In this document: in pieces, positions 23,898-33,159 of the stretch
Position numbering within the stretch: position 1 is the first letter of the stretch
How the letters are laid out: each line of letters starts with the position of its first letter
Assembly: GCF_000376785.1 (NCBI RefSeq)
Contig: NZ_AQXX01000077.1
Coordinates: forward strand, 1-36,883
DNA from: Hahella ganghwensis DSM 17046
GTDB taxonomy: Bacteria > Pseudomonadota > Gammaproteobacteria > Pseudomonadales > Oleiphilaceae
Direction: 5' to 3'
DNA length: 36,883 nt
Translations under genes and position numbers: made by a program
Notes under the pieces: model-generated
Database searches by the model: none
Seen by the model: only the letters and a program-made list of their open reading frames with translations
Told to the model about the DNA's origin: nothing

Positions 23898-25322
23898 ATG
23901 AGCCTCGCATTGATGGCGCTATGCTTTATTTTTTTGACATTCTATTTCGTGTTGAACCAACTTAAAAAACAGAAGAAAAGCTTCAACTACCGTGTGCTAA
24001 GCGCGTTAGCCGGCGGTCTGCTTTTTGGTGGTGCCATTCAGCTGATTTTGGGAGCTGGCAGCGAAACCGGCACCAAATTCGCGGAATTCATTTCCCTATT
24101 CGGCGATGGCTACATCAAATTACTGCAGATGATCGTCATCCCATTGGTGTTTGTCGCCATGACCGCCTCCATTATGAATGTTGAAGGCAATGGAGCCCTT
24201 TCTCGAATTGCACCGAAGATTATCGGCATGCTGATGTTCACCGTGGCGATTTCCGCCGCCATTGGTGTCGCAAGTATCTACCTGTTTAATATTGACGCCA
24301 ATAATCTTGTAACTTCAGCCGGGACTAACAGCGATATATCGGCGAGGAGTGAGAAGCTTTTATCCACACAGGAATTCATGACAACCAACGGCATCACCAA
24401 TCTGGTTCTGTCAGTGATCCCCTCTAATATTTTCAGCATGCTGGCGGGATCAGAGAGAGCCTCAACGCTTTCTACCGTTTTGTTTGCCATATTTCTGGGC
24501 TTTAGCATTCTTCAGGTAAAAAAGCGCCAACCAGAAAAAGTTCAAAGCTTTGTGGACTTCATCAATGCCGCAAAGGAAGTGGTTCTGTCCATGGTGCGCC
24601 AGATACTGAAACTAACCCCTTACGGTGTATTTGCGCTGATGACCGTCTTCATGATGAGCAATAACCTCTTTGCACTGGCAGAGATGGGGCGCTTTCTACT
24701 GGCCAGCTATGTCGCCATTGGCGTGATGTTTATAGTTCACTTGGTGCTAGTCGCTGTTTTTGGTCTTTCCCCCGTAAAGTTTGCCAAAAAGTCCTGGCCA
24801 GTGCTGGTATTTGGCTTCGGTTCCCGTTCGAGCATGGCCGCAATTCCACTAAATGTTGAGACCCAGACCCAGCGTCTTGGCGTTGATGAAGAAACTGCAA
24901 ATATGTCAGCCACTTTCGGCACCAGTATTGGGCAGAACGGTTGCGCGGGAATCTATCCGGCCATGCTGGCCGTAATGGCTGCACAAGTGATGGGCATCCC
25001 AATTGATCCGAGCTTCCTGGTCCAGCTGGTGATTGTAATCGCCATCGCTTCTTTCGGTATCGCCGGCGTGGGCGGTGGCGCAACTTTCGCCGCCGTGGCG
25101 GTGCTGACGATCATGGGGTTGGACATCACAGTGGCCGCCATCCTGATTTCCATCGAAGCGCTGATAGATATGGCAAGAACGGCGCTCAATATTTCCGGAT
25201 CAATGCTATCTGGCACCCTGACAGCAAAAAGAAATGGCACACTCGATCTAGAACAATACGAGGCTGACGGCACCGTAGAAAGAGAGTCGGAAGGAGCAGG
25301 GATTGCAGCGGAGCTCTCATAG
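23898..25322 (+). CDS. tcyP: L-cystine/cation symporter TcyP (DAACS family)
   Basis: 474-residue inner-membrane carrier of the dicarboxylate/amino acid:cation symporter family. It closely follows E. coli YdjN/TcyP along its length: GDGYIKLLQMIVIPLVF, the reentrant-loop segment FGFGSRSSMAAIPLNVETQTQRLGV, FGTSIGQNGCAGIYPAMLAVM, AGVGGGATFAAV and IEALIDMARTALNISGSM. Known role: uptake of cystine as a sulfur source. Ribosome site AAGGAG with about 7-base spacing supports the start. It stands alone. Closeness to a sulfur-incorporating cluster could be coincidence, though cystine import would feed the persulfide pool used by the rhodanese domain. Confidence 0.9.
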   Translation: MSLALMALCFIFLTFYFVLNQLKKQKKSFNYRVLSALAGGLLFGGAIQLILGAGSETGTKFAEFISLFGDGYIKLLQMIVIPLVFVAMTASIMNVEGNGALSRIAPKIIGMLMFTVAISAAIGVASIYLFNIDANNLVTSAGTNSDISARSEKLLSTQEFMTTNGITNLVLSVIPSNIFSMLAGSERASTLSTVLFAIFLGFSILQVKKRQPEKVQSFVDFINAAKEVVLSMVRQILKLTPYGVFALMTVFMMSNNLFALAEMGRFLLASYVAIGVMFIVHLVLVAVFGLSPVKFAKKSWPVLVFGFGSRSSMAAIPLNVETQTQRLGVDEETANMSATFGTSIGQNGCAGIYPAMLAVMAAQVMGIPIDPSFLVQLVIVIAIASFGIAGVGGGATFAAVAVLTIMGLDITVAAILISIEALIDMARTALNISGSMLSGTLTAKRNGTLDLEQYEADGTVERESEGAGIAAELS

Positions 25323-25625
25323 CCACACTGCCTGCCACTTTTGTCACATAGAGCTCAACACCCACAAAGTCTTTAGGGCTGCCTAGAAATAACACCGTGA
25401 CAAGCATTTCAATCAAGTGCTTGTTACGGCTCACTTCCGATTTTGAATCAATCCCAATATGCCGAGCGACCAAAGCAACCTTCCTTACCATAGTTTTTAG
25501 TTTCCGCAGGCCAAATAACAACTTACCAACAAAAAAATCCATACTTACAAGCTATCGCGATAGCGCTCTTCAACGAACGCATGTAGAATGCGCGCCCCTT
25601 CAAACGCTACCGCAAAAGGCAAAAA
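25323..25625. other. Non-coding stretch after tcyP
   Basis: About 300 bases with no supported gene; leftward reading frames run on into the antisense of tcyP. The GC/AT pattern is mixed and no hairpin terminator was found. Confidence 0.35.
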
Positions 25626-25862
25626 GTGCAGGAAAGAGACGCCAAACTGTTATTTGAAGCAGGAGATTTAACTTCTGCTATGATTCAGCCAGCCCCGATG
25701 GAGCATGGATGGATTATCGGACTGAAGAGAAAAAGCTCAAAAAATCTCGTCATGCTCGTCAGTTTCAGAGATCGCAGAAATCCTCAGGTATTCAAAACGC
25801 TGGATGCGGCTTTTGCCAGAGTGAAAAAGATCGGGTTTCGGACTGCAAGTGTCACCGGGTAG
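25626..25862 (+). CDS. Small conserved-type hypothetical protein
   Basis: 78 residues, basic, without signal or membrane segment. It begins at a GTG with AAGG a few bases upstream. The pattern GLKRKSSKNLVMLVSFRDRRNPQVFKTLDAAFARVKKIGF, ending in a helix with KxIGF, resembles small proteins that I have seen near plasmid- or phage-type regulators. No function is assigned. It is followed 148 bases later by the DUF6316-like gene in the same direction. Confidence 0.55.
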   Translation: MQERDAKLLFEAGDLTSAMIQPAPMEHGWIIGLKRKSSKNLVMLVSFRDRRNPQVFKTLDAAFARVKKIGFRTASVTG

Positions 25863-26010
25863 GGTTCTACCAGGAGTTTGCTGAACGCAGTTCACAGCAG
25901 ATTTGCGGAAAGCATCACAAAAATATATGCATAATGGACTATATATCACCTTTTGGTGACACCCTATAATTGCCCCCGCAATTCTGAAGCATCCTCTAAT
26001 GGAGTAGAAC

Positions 26011-26217
26011 ATGACCCATGCATCCCGCAGCGATGATTTACGTTTTTCAATACCCGTTGAACGTTCTGACCGGTTTTATGTTGAAAACGGCGAATGGTTT
26101 TACACCACCCGCGAAAACCTTGCTATCGGCCCTTATCCTTCCCAGACAAAAGCCAGGCAGGGGCTCGATGCTTACTTGGAATATATGGGGGAAACGACTC
26201 TAACCCCCAGCGGCTGA
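26011..26217 (+). CDS. DUF6316-like small protein
   Basis: 68 residues. The core YVENGEWFYTTRENLAIGPYPSQTKARQGLDAYLEYM fits the small DUF6316 pattern common in Pseudomonas- and Hahella-like genomes (an aromatic EGxWYF-xTRE strand, then GPF/Y and an amphipathic helix). Function unknown. Ribosome site GGAG lies 6 bases before the ATG. A -10-like TATAAT about 45 bases upstream may be its promoter. The stop lies 33 bases from the convergent MscS-type gene. Confidence 0.7.
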   Translation: MTHASRSDDLRFSIPVERSDRFYVENGEWFYTTRENLAIGPYPSQTKARQGLDAYLEYMGETTLTPSG

Positions 26218-26249
26218 CTTTTTTCGGCCGCAATCTTCCAAGGCCACGA

Positions 26250-27552
26250 TCATTCCTCTTTCAGTATTCTCACTTCTCGTTGCGGGAAAGGGATTTCAAT
26301 GCCGTTATTCTGAAGTGTTTCCAGGATAATAAGCAGCAGATCACCACCGACCCTGTTTCGCCCATCATCGATACCTTCCATCCAAAATTCCACAAACATG
26401 TTAATACCGGAATCTCCGAAGCTATCGATTTCACAATCGGGACGCTCTTCAAACGGAATATCTTCTCCACTGATCACCTGCGGATGCGTGGCCACGGCGG
26501 CCTTAACCAGTTCCACCATCTGCCTTACATTGGTTTTGTAAGCTACTGAGAAATCCACCCGATATCGTTGCTTTGTATTCTTGTGTGTCCAGTTAGTGAA
26601 GCTACTGGTGATGAACTTCTCGTTAGGGACAACAATATCCTTACCGTCGAAGGTTTCGAGGGTTGTTGAGCGCATGTTTAACTGAGTTACCAGGCCGGTT
26701 CGACCATCTTCAAGTTCTATGTAGTCCCCCACAGACACCGAACGATCCAGCAGAATAATCACCCCGGAGATAAAGTTGGAGGCAATCGCCTGCAATCCGA
26801 AGCCCAGCCCTACCCCTACAGCCCCCCCCAAATATGGCTAGGGCGGTAAGGTTGATCCCCATGACCTGAAGCATTAACAGAAAAATGATAAAGAACAGCG
26901 CGATTTCAAATAGTTTTGCCAACACTTCACGGGTACGGATGTCCAATGACTGCTGTCGCCGAATAATGGTTTGCCCCGTGGAGTTCGATACGCGTCCCAA
27001 CCAGAACAGCAGCGACCCGAATAGCATCACTCTCACCAGACCGTAAACGGACAGATTGATATTGCCGATCTCAATGGCAATTGATTCAAGCACTCTGGTG
27101 ATGTCGTCAAGCACACCAATTAAATGTAAAAACAGTATTGGCAATCCAATCCAGCGAAAAGTCTGCGCAACCAAGCTGCCTGGAATGGCCAGTGTTATAA
27201 AGGAGTTATAGAGCAGCAGCATCGCGACGATCAGCGCGCCTTTCATCAGCCAGCCTTCTTCCATAACAAGCTGACTGAACTCGAGCGTCAGCCGTAGTAG
27301 CAATATGGCAAACAGCGGAAACAACAATCGACCGAACCGATAAGTGAGATTTAGAACAGGATGCTCCTGTGGGCGGCCAGGAGGCTCGTTGAATAAGGGA
27401 ATAAGCTTTCGAAGCTTTCCTGCCAGCCCATAGGCTAACGCATAGACCAGGATGATAATGCCTATTTCACTATAAGTTTCTATACGGGTAATCGATTCTA
27501 AAGCGCTATCAAAAAGATCCTTGAATGTGGACAACAGTAACTCTTTGTTCAT
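26250..27552 (-). pseudogene. MscS-type mechanosensitive channel, one-base frameshift in a G8 run
   Basis: Two overlapping leftward frames carry one protein of about 433 residues. The N-terminal part (27552 down to about 26830) has four to five membrane segments ending MLQVMGINLTALAIFGG. The C-terminal part (from about 26830 to 26250) continues GAVGVGLGFGLQAIASNFISGVIILLDRSVSVGDYIEL, the Gly/Ala pore helix and beta domain of MscS. They join at a run of eight G on the coding strand (C at 26822-26829). Seven G would restore the frame exactly. Ribosome site GGAG precedes the ATG at 27552. Either it is a homopolymer sequencing error, a true pseudogene, or a slippage-prone (phase-variable) switch. 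Role if intact: osmotic-downshock channel in the inner membrane. Confidence 0.85.
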
Positions 27553-28077
27553 GCCACTCCGCCTCTTTCAACAGAGTTCAGAAGCGTTTGAATCAACCTT
27601 ATCGGACACACCGCCAGGATTGGATCCAAAGGCTCAATTTTTTAATTATTGAAGACAACAATACGCTTTAGAACCTCCTTAAGCGCCCGCCACGAAACTC
27701 TCCTGAACCGCATATCAGTCACCTCTTGCTTTTTCAGAACCTCCTAAATCATTGAATAATGTTAAGAATAGTATGGCCTAAACGATATTGCACACCAGAG
27801 ACACGGCCGGACCCGCTCACGCTAATAAAACGAGTTTCTCCGCGCTAATGGATTTTTACCCAGACAAAGACTATAACTATGTATCTGATCAAAGAATGTA
27901 CAGCTGCGCAACACTTCCTGTGATCTGCCTGGCTGGACAGCAACAAGCCGACAAATACAGGGAAAGGTACTCACATATGCTCAATCAAATCTGACCAACA
28001 AATAAAGACAGTCACAAAAACAGGTGCTTTGCTGAGAAAAAGCGGATCAAACTCACCTATTACAAGGACGAAGTCTA
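27553..28077. other. Divergent non-coding region before the ferritin/LodA/LodB unit
   Basis: About 525 bases. A 68-codon rightward frame at 27788-27994 has no clear ribosome site or recognisable composition and is not called. The sequence AGAACCTCCT recurs at about 27671 and 27738, and also near 21389. It should contain promoters for both flanking genes. Confidence 0.35.
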
Positions 28078-29052
28078 ATGAAATTAGAACATCATGAATG
28101 GGCTCTGGAACATCTGGAGACTCATTTGCAAGCTGCTGTGGATCTGGAATTGTGGACCATCCCCTTTTACATGTCAGCCATGTATTCAATCAAAGACCGT
28201 AATTCTAAAGCCTACCAATTGATACGTACGATCATTAATCAGGAGATGCTGCATTTGCAATGCGCGGCCAATATGGCCAACGCCTACGGATATTCACCGA
28301 AAATCAGCACTCCGGTTTATGAAGGGACCTACATACCACATCTCAATTTCAGTTTGGACCCTCCCGAATCGACAGCGCCTTATAAGCCTTACACGGCAGA
28401 AATCGGACCACTTGATGAGCTGCACATCAATGCCATGTGCCTGGTGGAAATTCCTGAATTCGACACTTCCCTGAAAAACATCGCTCTTCAAACCAAAATA
28501 GAGGAATACGGAAGCATCGGCGCGTTTTACCAAGCCTTACGGATAGGGGCGTCCCTGCTCAAAAAAGATATCAGAGGCGGTGTCAGGCAAGTGAATTATT
28601 TCACCAGCTTTTATCGCAACATGCCTGACATGATCGTTACTGATTCCGGAGCCAAAGGATTCGATCAGGTCAGCCTTTTGATTGACCTGATAACAGATCA
28701 GGGCGAGGGTCAATGCAAGGTCGATGAAACCATTCCCAAAGTATTCCAGAATACGGCCGATGACATAGAGCCAGCCGGTGATCATTTCACCAAATTCAAT
28801 CAAATCAAGGAAGAAGGCGGAGCGAATGGTAACCTTTTGCCGGAAACCTTCCCGACCAAACCCCGTGGCGAATACACCGAAGAAGATAAGCAACTGGAAC
28901 ACATCCTCATCGAGCAATTTACTCAGCTGACCGCACTCCTTGAAGGATTGTTCAGAGGAGAGAATCCTGAAAACTTCTTCCCAATTATGGCCAGTGTCGG
29001 CGGCGCAATCCGTAACTGCTGGGAACATGGCGTAACCCCTAAATTCAGGTAA
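28078..29052 (+). CDS. Ferritin-like di-metal protein (VioB/iminophenylpyruvate dimer synthase-like domain)
   Basis: 324 residues. The first ~160 residues form a ferritin-like four-helix bundle: LETHLQAAVDLELWTIPFYMSAMY (first helix, Glu ligand) and IINQEMLHLQCAANMANAYG (ExxH ligand helix). Further helices carry ELHINAMCLVEIPEF. The C-terminal half has an extra helical region ending VGGAIRNCWEHG. This domain type is known from VioB/StaD-like enzymes that couple imines made by flavin amino-acid oxidases. Ribosome site AAGGACGA lies upstream. It is followed within 50 bases by an amino-acid-oxidase-like LodA protein, so a role in oxidising or protecting that oxidase, or handling its imine or peroxide product, is inferred. 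Confidence 0.75.
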   Translation: MKLEHHEWALEHLETHLQAAVDLELWTIPFYMSAMYSIKDRNSKAYQLIRTIINQEMLHLQCAANMANAYGYSPKISTPVYEGTYIPHLNFSLDPPESTAPYKPYTAEIGPLDELHINAMCLVEIPEFDTSLKNIALQTKIEEYGSIGAFYQALRIGASLLKKDIRGGVRQVNYFTSFYRNMPDMIVTDSGAKGFDQVSLLIDLITDQGEGQCKVDETIPKVFQNTADDIEPAGDHFTKFNQIKEEGGANGNLLPETFPTKPRGEYTEEDKQLEHILIEQFTQLTALLEGLFRGENPENFFPIMASVGGAIRNCWEHGVTPKFR

Positions 29053-29098
29053 TGCCTTATAGGGTAAAGCTAAGCCACTTAAATTGAAGGGATGATCA

Positions 29099-31177
29099 AT
29101 GATGAACAAAAAAACCGTATTCAGGGTACACCCCACCGTCAATTTTGCCCGTTTCGGCACTAGCGAAGACTATATTCTTTCTCCGGAAACCAGTGCAGGA
29201 CTGCCTCAAAAAGGCACGGCCGTGACCGGAGGACTGCCTATTAAAAAAGGCACAGAAAACACCCCTGTCACCAGCAAAGACCTCCGCGACACCCAGGGAA
29301 ACCTGAAAAAACAGGCGGCACGCTTTCGAATATTTGCTTATGACGCCGACTGCACATCCACCTATCCCAGCGGAGACGGCGTGGAAGTCACTCTCGGCAC
29401 CAAGCTACCAGACGGCAGAGTTGTCAAAGATCTGATCTGGTCCTGCCATCTCGCGAATAAAAAGGCCGCCGCCTATAACGTGGTGAATAACAAAGGAATC
29501 GAGGCATATGCTGATGGCCAGGTTCCCCAGTTACGCAACCCAGAGGTACACGGAACCATCGATTCTGTCTACCGCTTAAATCGATTAATGATTGATCCAG
29601 GTCCACGCGCAATCAGAGCAAAACCAAGGGAGTTCGCGGACTTCAGTCGCTGCTCGCAGGCTTCATGCGTAAGGGAAAAAGGCAAGATAGAACCATTGCC
29701 TGACTACCCTATCCGCTTCCCGGAAGATACCAATGATGAATTGTTTGAACCCAGCGGGCCGCTGGATACCTTGGGCCAAATGCTGACCGATGACAAAGGT
29801 CGACTATTGGTTCTCTCAGCTTCGGGTAATGCCGTTGGCCAGTATGATGAATACGGTGTACCGATTCAGATGACCGGCGATCTCAACAATGTCGGATGGT
29901 TTGATTCGGCGGCTGACGGACCGGTTAAAGTCACTCTGGTATTCGAGGACGACACCACCGAAGAAGCCTTTGGTGCCTGGGTGGTTTGCGGCGATCCTGC
30001 CTACGCCCCACAGATCCGGAATGTGGTCTCCGTGTGGGATGACGTCTATAACATGTTTGTCAGAGACCTGGACCTGCAGCCTGATCTTTATGGAGAAGTT
30101 CCGGGCGAAGCTGAAAAGAGGTACAACCCGCACTACAAACCAAACTTCACTCAAGATATTCAACCAGTCTTTATTGCCTGTAACCTGCAGCGCTGGACAG
30201 CCAACTTGCCTCCCCTCGCCCTGGAGGCGCACAAGTCAGTGGTTGGAATCAGCGAAGACGATGACCCGAACAAAACCATCATGGCTGCCCTCAACTTCAT
30301 ACGGAATCCGAACGCCGACGAAACCAATATTGGCACACCGTTGATGCCATTATCTCTGGGGGCTGCAGGCACCTCTTTCCTCACAGTCACCAAAACCCAG
30401 TACTTCCTGATGGAGCAATGGAGCAAAGGTCACTTTGATAAGGGAGAAGTCTGCAAACTGGGGGCCGGTGAAGCCCTTGATGTTGCCTCAATGGCAAATT
30501 GTTTGGGTGGACGCTATGTTCCCGGCATCGAAGTCAGTTACACCATTATGGAGAAGGACATTTACATTCAGGACTGGAGCACCTCTGGAGCCGGGCCTTT
30601 CCGTATCAAACACTATCCATTGACCTACGACGGCCTGAAGAAAGACACTCCCTACCTTAGTAGTGGATGGATACCTCTGCATGACATGACCGACGGTCTG
30701 CAGCCTGGAGATGTCTCCAAGTTCATGGCAATCCCCTGGCAGACGGATTACAACTCCTGCTCTATTCACGCGACTGCCATCAATACGGACGGGGTAAATG
30801 AGAGCAACGGTGCGGAATCAACTCTGTACTGGTCCTGGCCGTCACAAAGACCTGATGCAGTCTACGTGGCAGAAGAGGTCTACAATAATGTTCTTCCCAA
30901 ACAACAATGGTCGATTCGTGGCCCCGGCACCTATGCAGTGAATCCTGCTTCTGCAGCAACCTTCCAGGATCCACTGCAATCGGTACAGGACTGGGACAAA
31001 ATCGGCATCATCATTCAGGGTATCAACGTGGAGAGCGATACTCAGACCTACTCTCCTGAACTCTACCTTGAGGTGCAAAGTCAGCTCACCGCACCAGGCG
31101 ATGCCACCGACCCCGTCCCAGGCTGGCCGTTTAATGCCAACCCTCCCAAGAAGAAAAGAGGATGTCCCCACAAATGA
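29099..31177 (+). CDS. LodA/GoxA-like cysteine-tryptophylquinone amino-acid oxidase
   Basis: 692 residues, similar in length to L-lysine epsilon-oxidase LodA. Hallmarks are the N-terminal VFRVHPTVNFARFGTSEDYIL (family VHPAIGIARVGNS), YDADCTSTYP, and FGAWVVCGDPAYAPQIRNVVSVWDDVYNMFV. The C-terminal redox half has MANCLGGRYVPGIE (Cys468) and SKFMAIPWQTDYNSC (Trp547), the best candidates for the CTQ cross-link, and WSWPSQRPDAV. There is no Sec signal; LodA relatives are nevertheless found outside cells. Known activity: oxidative deamination of a free amino acid (Lys or Gly in characterised members) with H2O2 release, often antibacterial. Substrate here unknown. Maturation needs the LodB-type flavoprotein encoded next. 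Start at 29099 (or 29102), with AAGGGA upstream. Confidence 0.88.
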   Translation: MMNKKTVFRVHPTVNFARFGTSEDYILSPETSAGLPQKGTAVTGGLPIKKGTENTPVTSKDLRDTQGNLKKQAARFRIFAYDADCTSTYPSGDGVEVTLGTKLPDGRVVKDLIWSCHLANKKAAAYNVVNNKGIEAYADGQVPQLRNPEVHGTIDSVYRLNRLMIDPGPRAIRAKPREFADFSRCSQASCVREKGKIEPLPDYPIRFPEDTNDELFEPSGPLDTLGQMLTDDKGRLLVLSASGNAVGQYDEYGVPIQMTGDLNNVGWFDSAADGPVKVTLVFEDDTTEEAFGAWVVCGDPAYAPQIRNVVSVWDDVYNMFVRDLDLQPDLYGEVPGEAEKRYNPHYKPNFTQDIQPVFIACNLQRWTANLPPLALEAHKSVVGISEDDDPNKTIMAALNFIRNPNADETNIGTPLMPLSLGAAGTSFLTVTKTQYFLMEQWSKGHFDKGEVCKLGAGEALDVASMANCLGGRYVPGIEVSYTIMEKDIYIQDWSTSGAGPFRIKHYPLTYDGLKKDTPYLSSGWIPLHDMTDGLQPGDVSKFMAIPWQTDYNSCSIHATAINTDGVNESNGAESTLYWSWPSQRPDAVYVAEEVYNNVLPKQQWSIRGPGTYAVNPASAATFQDPLQSVQDWDKIGIIIQGINVESDTQTYSPELYLEVQSQLTAPGDATDPVPGWPFNANPPKKKRGCPHK

Positions 31178-31211
31178 TGTCTATTGGCATAAAGCACAAG
31201 CAGAAAATAAA

Positions 31212-32363
31212 ATGCTGAATAAGACATATGATGTGGTTGTTTTGGGTGGTGGCCCCGCCGGTCTGGCGGCGGCCATCGCCATTCGGTGCAAAACGCAGGC
31301 CTCTGTTTTGGTTGTTGAACGACAAGCTCCCGGAGAAGAACGACTTGGTGAAAGCTGCCCTCCGGAAACCATTCTGCTATTAAAAAAACTGGGGGTGGCG
31401 AAGAGGTTCTATCAGGCCGGACATGAAACCTGCCCTGGCTACGCCTCGGTTTGGGGGCGGGCGGATGCCGGATATAACGACTTTATTGTGAACCCTTTGG
31501 GCCCCTCCTGGCGGCTTAATCGAAAAATATTTGACCAGATGCTGGTAGACAGAGCAATAGAGTGCGGTGCTCAAGTCAGTTGGTCCACTCGCTTTTTGGA
31601 TGCTTTTCAGGGCAATGATAAAGCGTTGACTCATCACCTGATCCTCACAGCCGTTGAGGATCAATCGCCTCATGATAAAAAAACGATCGAAGTTCAGACG
31701 TCATTTGTTGTGGACGCCACGGGATTTAAGGCGCATTTCGCCCGCACCCTAAATATTCGCAAGGAAATGGACGACCAGTTATTCGCGATTGTTCGTTTTG
31801 CTGACGTCGCCGCAGGTGAAGGCGTTAAACAGATACAACTTGAAGCCGTGCCTGAGGGCTGGTTCTATCATGCCCAAATTCCAGGTGGTAGAGTCGTCAG
31901 TATGATAGCGACTGAGAAGCCCTCAATCTATCAACTCAAGCGCGACCAATTTCGACCATTCGAGAAGGCCATCGAAAAGACGTCATTCATCGGCCCGAAC
32001 ATTCGCAAACTCAGCCTAAAAGAACACAGTTACCACACCTGCCCCATTCATTCAGGGTACCTCCGGAAAGTTGAAGATCAGAATTGGATCGCTATCGGTG
32101 ATGCGGCTTTAAGTTTCGACCCCATAGCTGCCCAGGGGATCTATAAAGGATTAAGTCACGGCTTACTCGCTGCTGACAAGGTAGCGGCATCATTCAACAA
32201 GGAAGAAACCCGCTTTCCGTCATTTACTGACCAGATTGACAGGCAATACGAGGTCTATCAAAGAAACCGCGCGCATGTGTACAGCCTGGAGCGCCGCTGG
32301 TTAAATTCGGATTTCTGGTCTGCACGGAATGATCGAATTAACGCTGTCGTCGGGGAAGCCTAA
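31212..32363 (+). CDS. LodB-like FAD-dependent oxidoreductase (quinone-cofactor maturase)
   Basis: 383 residues. FAD-binding DVVVLGGGPAGLAAAIAI is at the N-terminus, RLGESCPPETILLLKKLG recalls the flavin-dependent halogenase/geranylgeranyl reductase branch, and the second FAD motif is NWIAIGDAALSFDPIAAQGIYKGL. LodB and GoxB proteins of this type are required to form the CTQ cofactor of their partner oxidase, most likely by hydroxylating the Trp. The ATG at 31212 is used because it directly precedes the Rossmann strand; longer in-frame forms lie inside the oxidase gene. It begins 34 bases after the LodA-like stop and shares its operon. A perfect hairpin spans its stop codon. Confidence 0.87.
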   Translation: MLNKTYDVVVLGGGPAGLAAAIAIRCKTQASVLVVERQAPGEERLGESCPPETILLLKKLGVAKRFYQAGHETCPGYASVWGRADAGYNDFIVNPLGPSWRLNRKIFDQMLVDRAIECGAQVSWSTRFLDAFQGNDKALTHHLILTAVEDQSPHDKKTIEVQTSFVVDATGFKAHFARTLNIRKEMDDQLFAIVRFADVAAGEGVKQIQLEAVPEGWFYHAQIPGGRVVSMIATEKPSIYQLKRDQFRPFEKAIEKTSFIGPNIRKLSLKEHSYHTCPIHSGYLRKVEDQNWIAIGDAALSFDPIAAQGIYKGLSHGLLAADKVAASFNKEETRFPSFTDQIDRQYEVYQRNRAHVYSLERRWLNSDFWSARNDRINAVVGEA

Positions 32364-32389
32364 TCATGTCCAATGAATAGGCTTCCCCG
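32351..32389 (+). terminator. Hairpin terminator spanning the LodB-like stop codon
   Basis: CGGGGAAGCCTA (32351-32362) pairs perfectly with TAGGCTTCCCCG (32378-32389), 12 bp, around a 15-base loop; the stop codon lies in the left arm. There is no T-run after it. Confidence 0.6.
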
Positions 32390-32686
32390 GCGTCGACTAC
32401 AGGGAAACCACTTAAAGTCTGGTGTACAAATGAAAGTGGCTGCTCCGTAGATTGTTGATACATCGAGCCGCCCTATTTTTTACTTAGGGGCTGGGGTGAT
32501 AGTAATCACGGATCACTTGAGGACAGCTATTTCCTCAATTGCGTATATACCACAACTCATGGAATGAAAATTTAACCGAATGACTTGAATAACTTCAGTA
32601 ATTTCTGAGTAACTGAAGGGCTCTACTGATTCAAGCTTTCCAGCACCTTCAACCAAGTCAGATAAATCCACTTCTCTCCCCAGGAG
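32390..32686. other. Non-coding junction between the oxidase operon and the cassette array
   Basis: About 300 bases without a supported gene. A weak dyad CTTCAGT...AACTGAAG is near 32590-32620. Composition becomes AT-richer toward the array. This is the chromosome side of the distal end of the integron array. Confidence 0.4.
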
Positions 32687-32794
32687 TTATAACGCATGGT
32701 TCTGCGGTTGGTTACAGTTGACACCTTTTTGCCCAGCGAAGCGATGCCAAAAAGGTGTCAACTGTAACCAATCCGTAGCAGCCACTTGTTAGCT
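32687..32794 (-). repeat. attC site of cassette 1 (array-distal end)
   Basis: 108 bases from TTATAACGC (32687-32695, R'-type core) to TTGTTAGCT (32786-32794, R''-type core). The inside folds into a perfect 24-bp stem: 32708-32731 with 32748-32771, around a 16-base loop. The outer part is imperfect, as expected for extrahelical bases. The cassette gene's stop lies directly to the right, as in normal cassettes read leftward. Confidence 0.8.
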
Positions 32795-32796
32795 GA

Positions 32797-33066
32797 TTAC
32801 TCCGCTTCATTGCGGACCCATTTATTATCTAAACTTTCTCTCTCTGCTTCCCAACCAGATGATAAATCAGCAAGTTCATTTAGGCTAGGATCTCTCTCAA
32901 TAAGGTGACCAATACCTACAACACTAGCACCTTCAGTTGACTCGTGGTCATCACCGCAAAGAAACTGCCAGTTTTTTTCACCATGATAAACATATAAAAT
33001 TGGTTTTTTGTTTCTAAAAACGCAACCACATACTATTACCCTAAGATTATCAGGTTTAAATACCAT
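32797..33066 (-). CDS. Integron cassette 1: small hypothetical (DUF2185/immunity-like) protein
   Basis: 89 residues, acidic. Sequence blocks VCGCVFRNKKPILYVYHGEKNWQFLCGDDH and GIGHLIERDPSLNELADLSSGWEAERES recall small cassette- or immunity-type proteins with a GWxAER ending that I have seen in many integrons. Function unknown. It is transcribed leftward like all other cassette genes and ends 2 bases from its attC. AGGAAG lies about 11 bases upstream of the ATG. Confidence 0.7.
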   Translation of the reverse strand: MVFKPDNLRVIVCGCVFRNKKPILYVYHGEKNWQFLCGDDHESTEGASVVGIGHLIERDPSLNELADLSSGWEAERESLDNKWVRNEAE

Positions 33067-33105
33067 TTCTTACTTCCTAGTATTCACGTTCTTATTCGAC
33101 TCTAT

Positions 33106-33159
33106 TCCGGGTTCACTTTGTTACTGCAACACTCTTGTATAAACCGTGTAGGAGCCAGC
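33106..33159. repeat. 54-bp direct repeat, copy 1
   Basis: Matches 33994-34047 at 53 of 54 positions (A/G difference near the right end). It begins TCCGGGTTCACTTTG and ends GGAGCCAGC. It lies exactly where the missing half of the attC of cassette 2 should be and abuts the retained half-site. Confidence 0.9.

Noticed and set aside
25186-25542. 118-codon leftward frame overlapping the tcyP end
   Set aside because: About a third of it is antisense to the conserved C-terminus of TcyP; the rest shows no recognisable domain.
27788-27994. 68-codon rightward reading frame upstream of the ferritin-like gene
   Set aside because: No clear ribosome site, no recognisable motif, and it sits in a divergent promoter region; likely chance.
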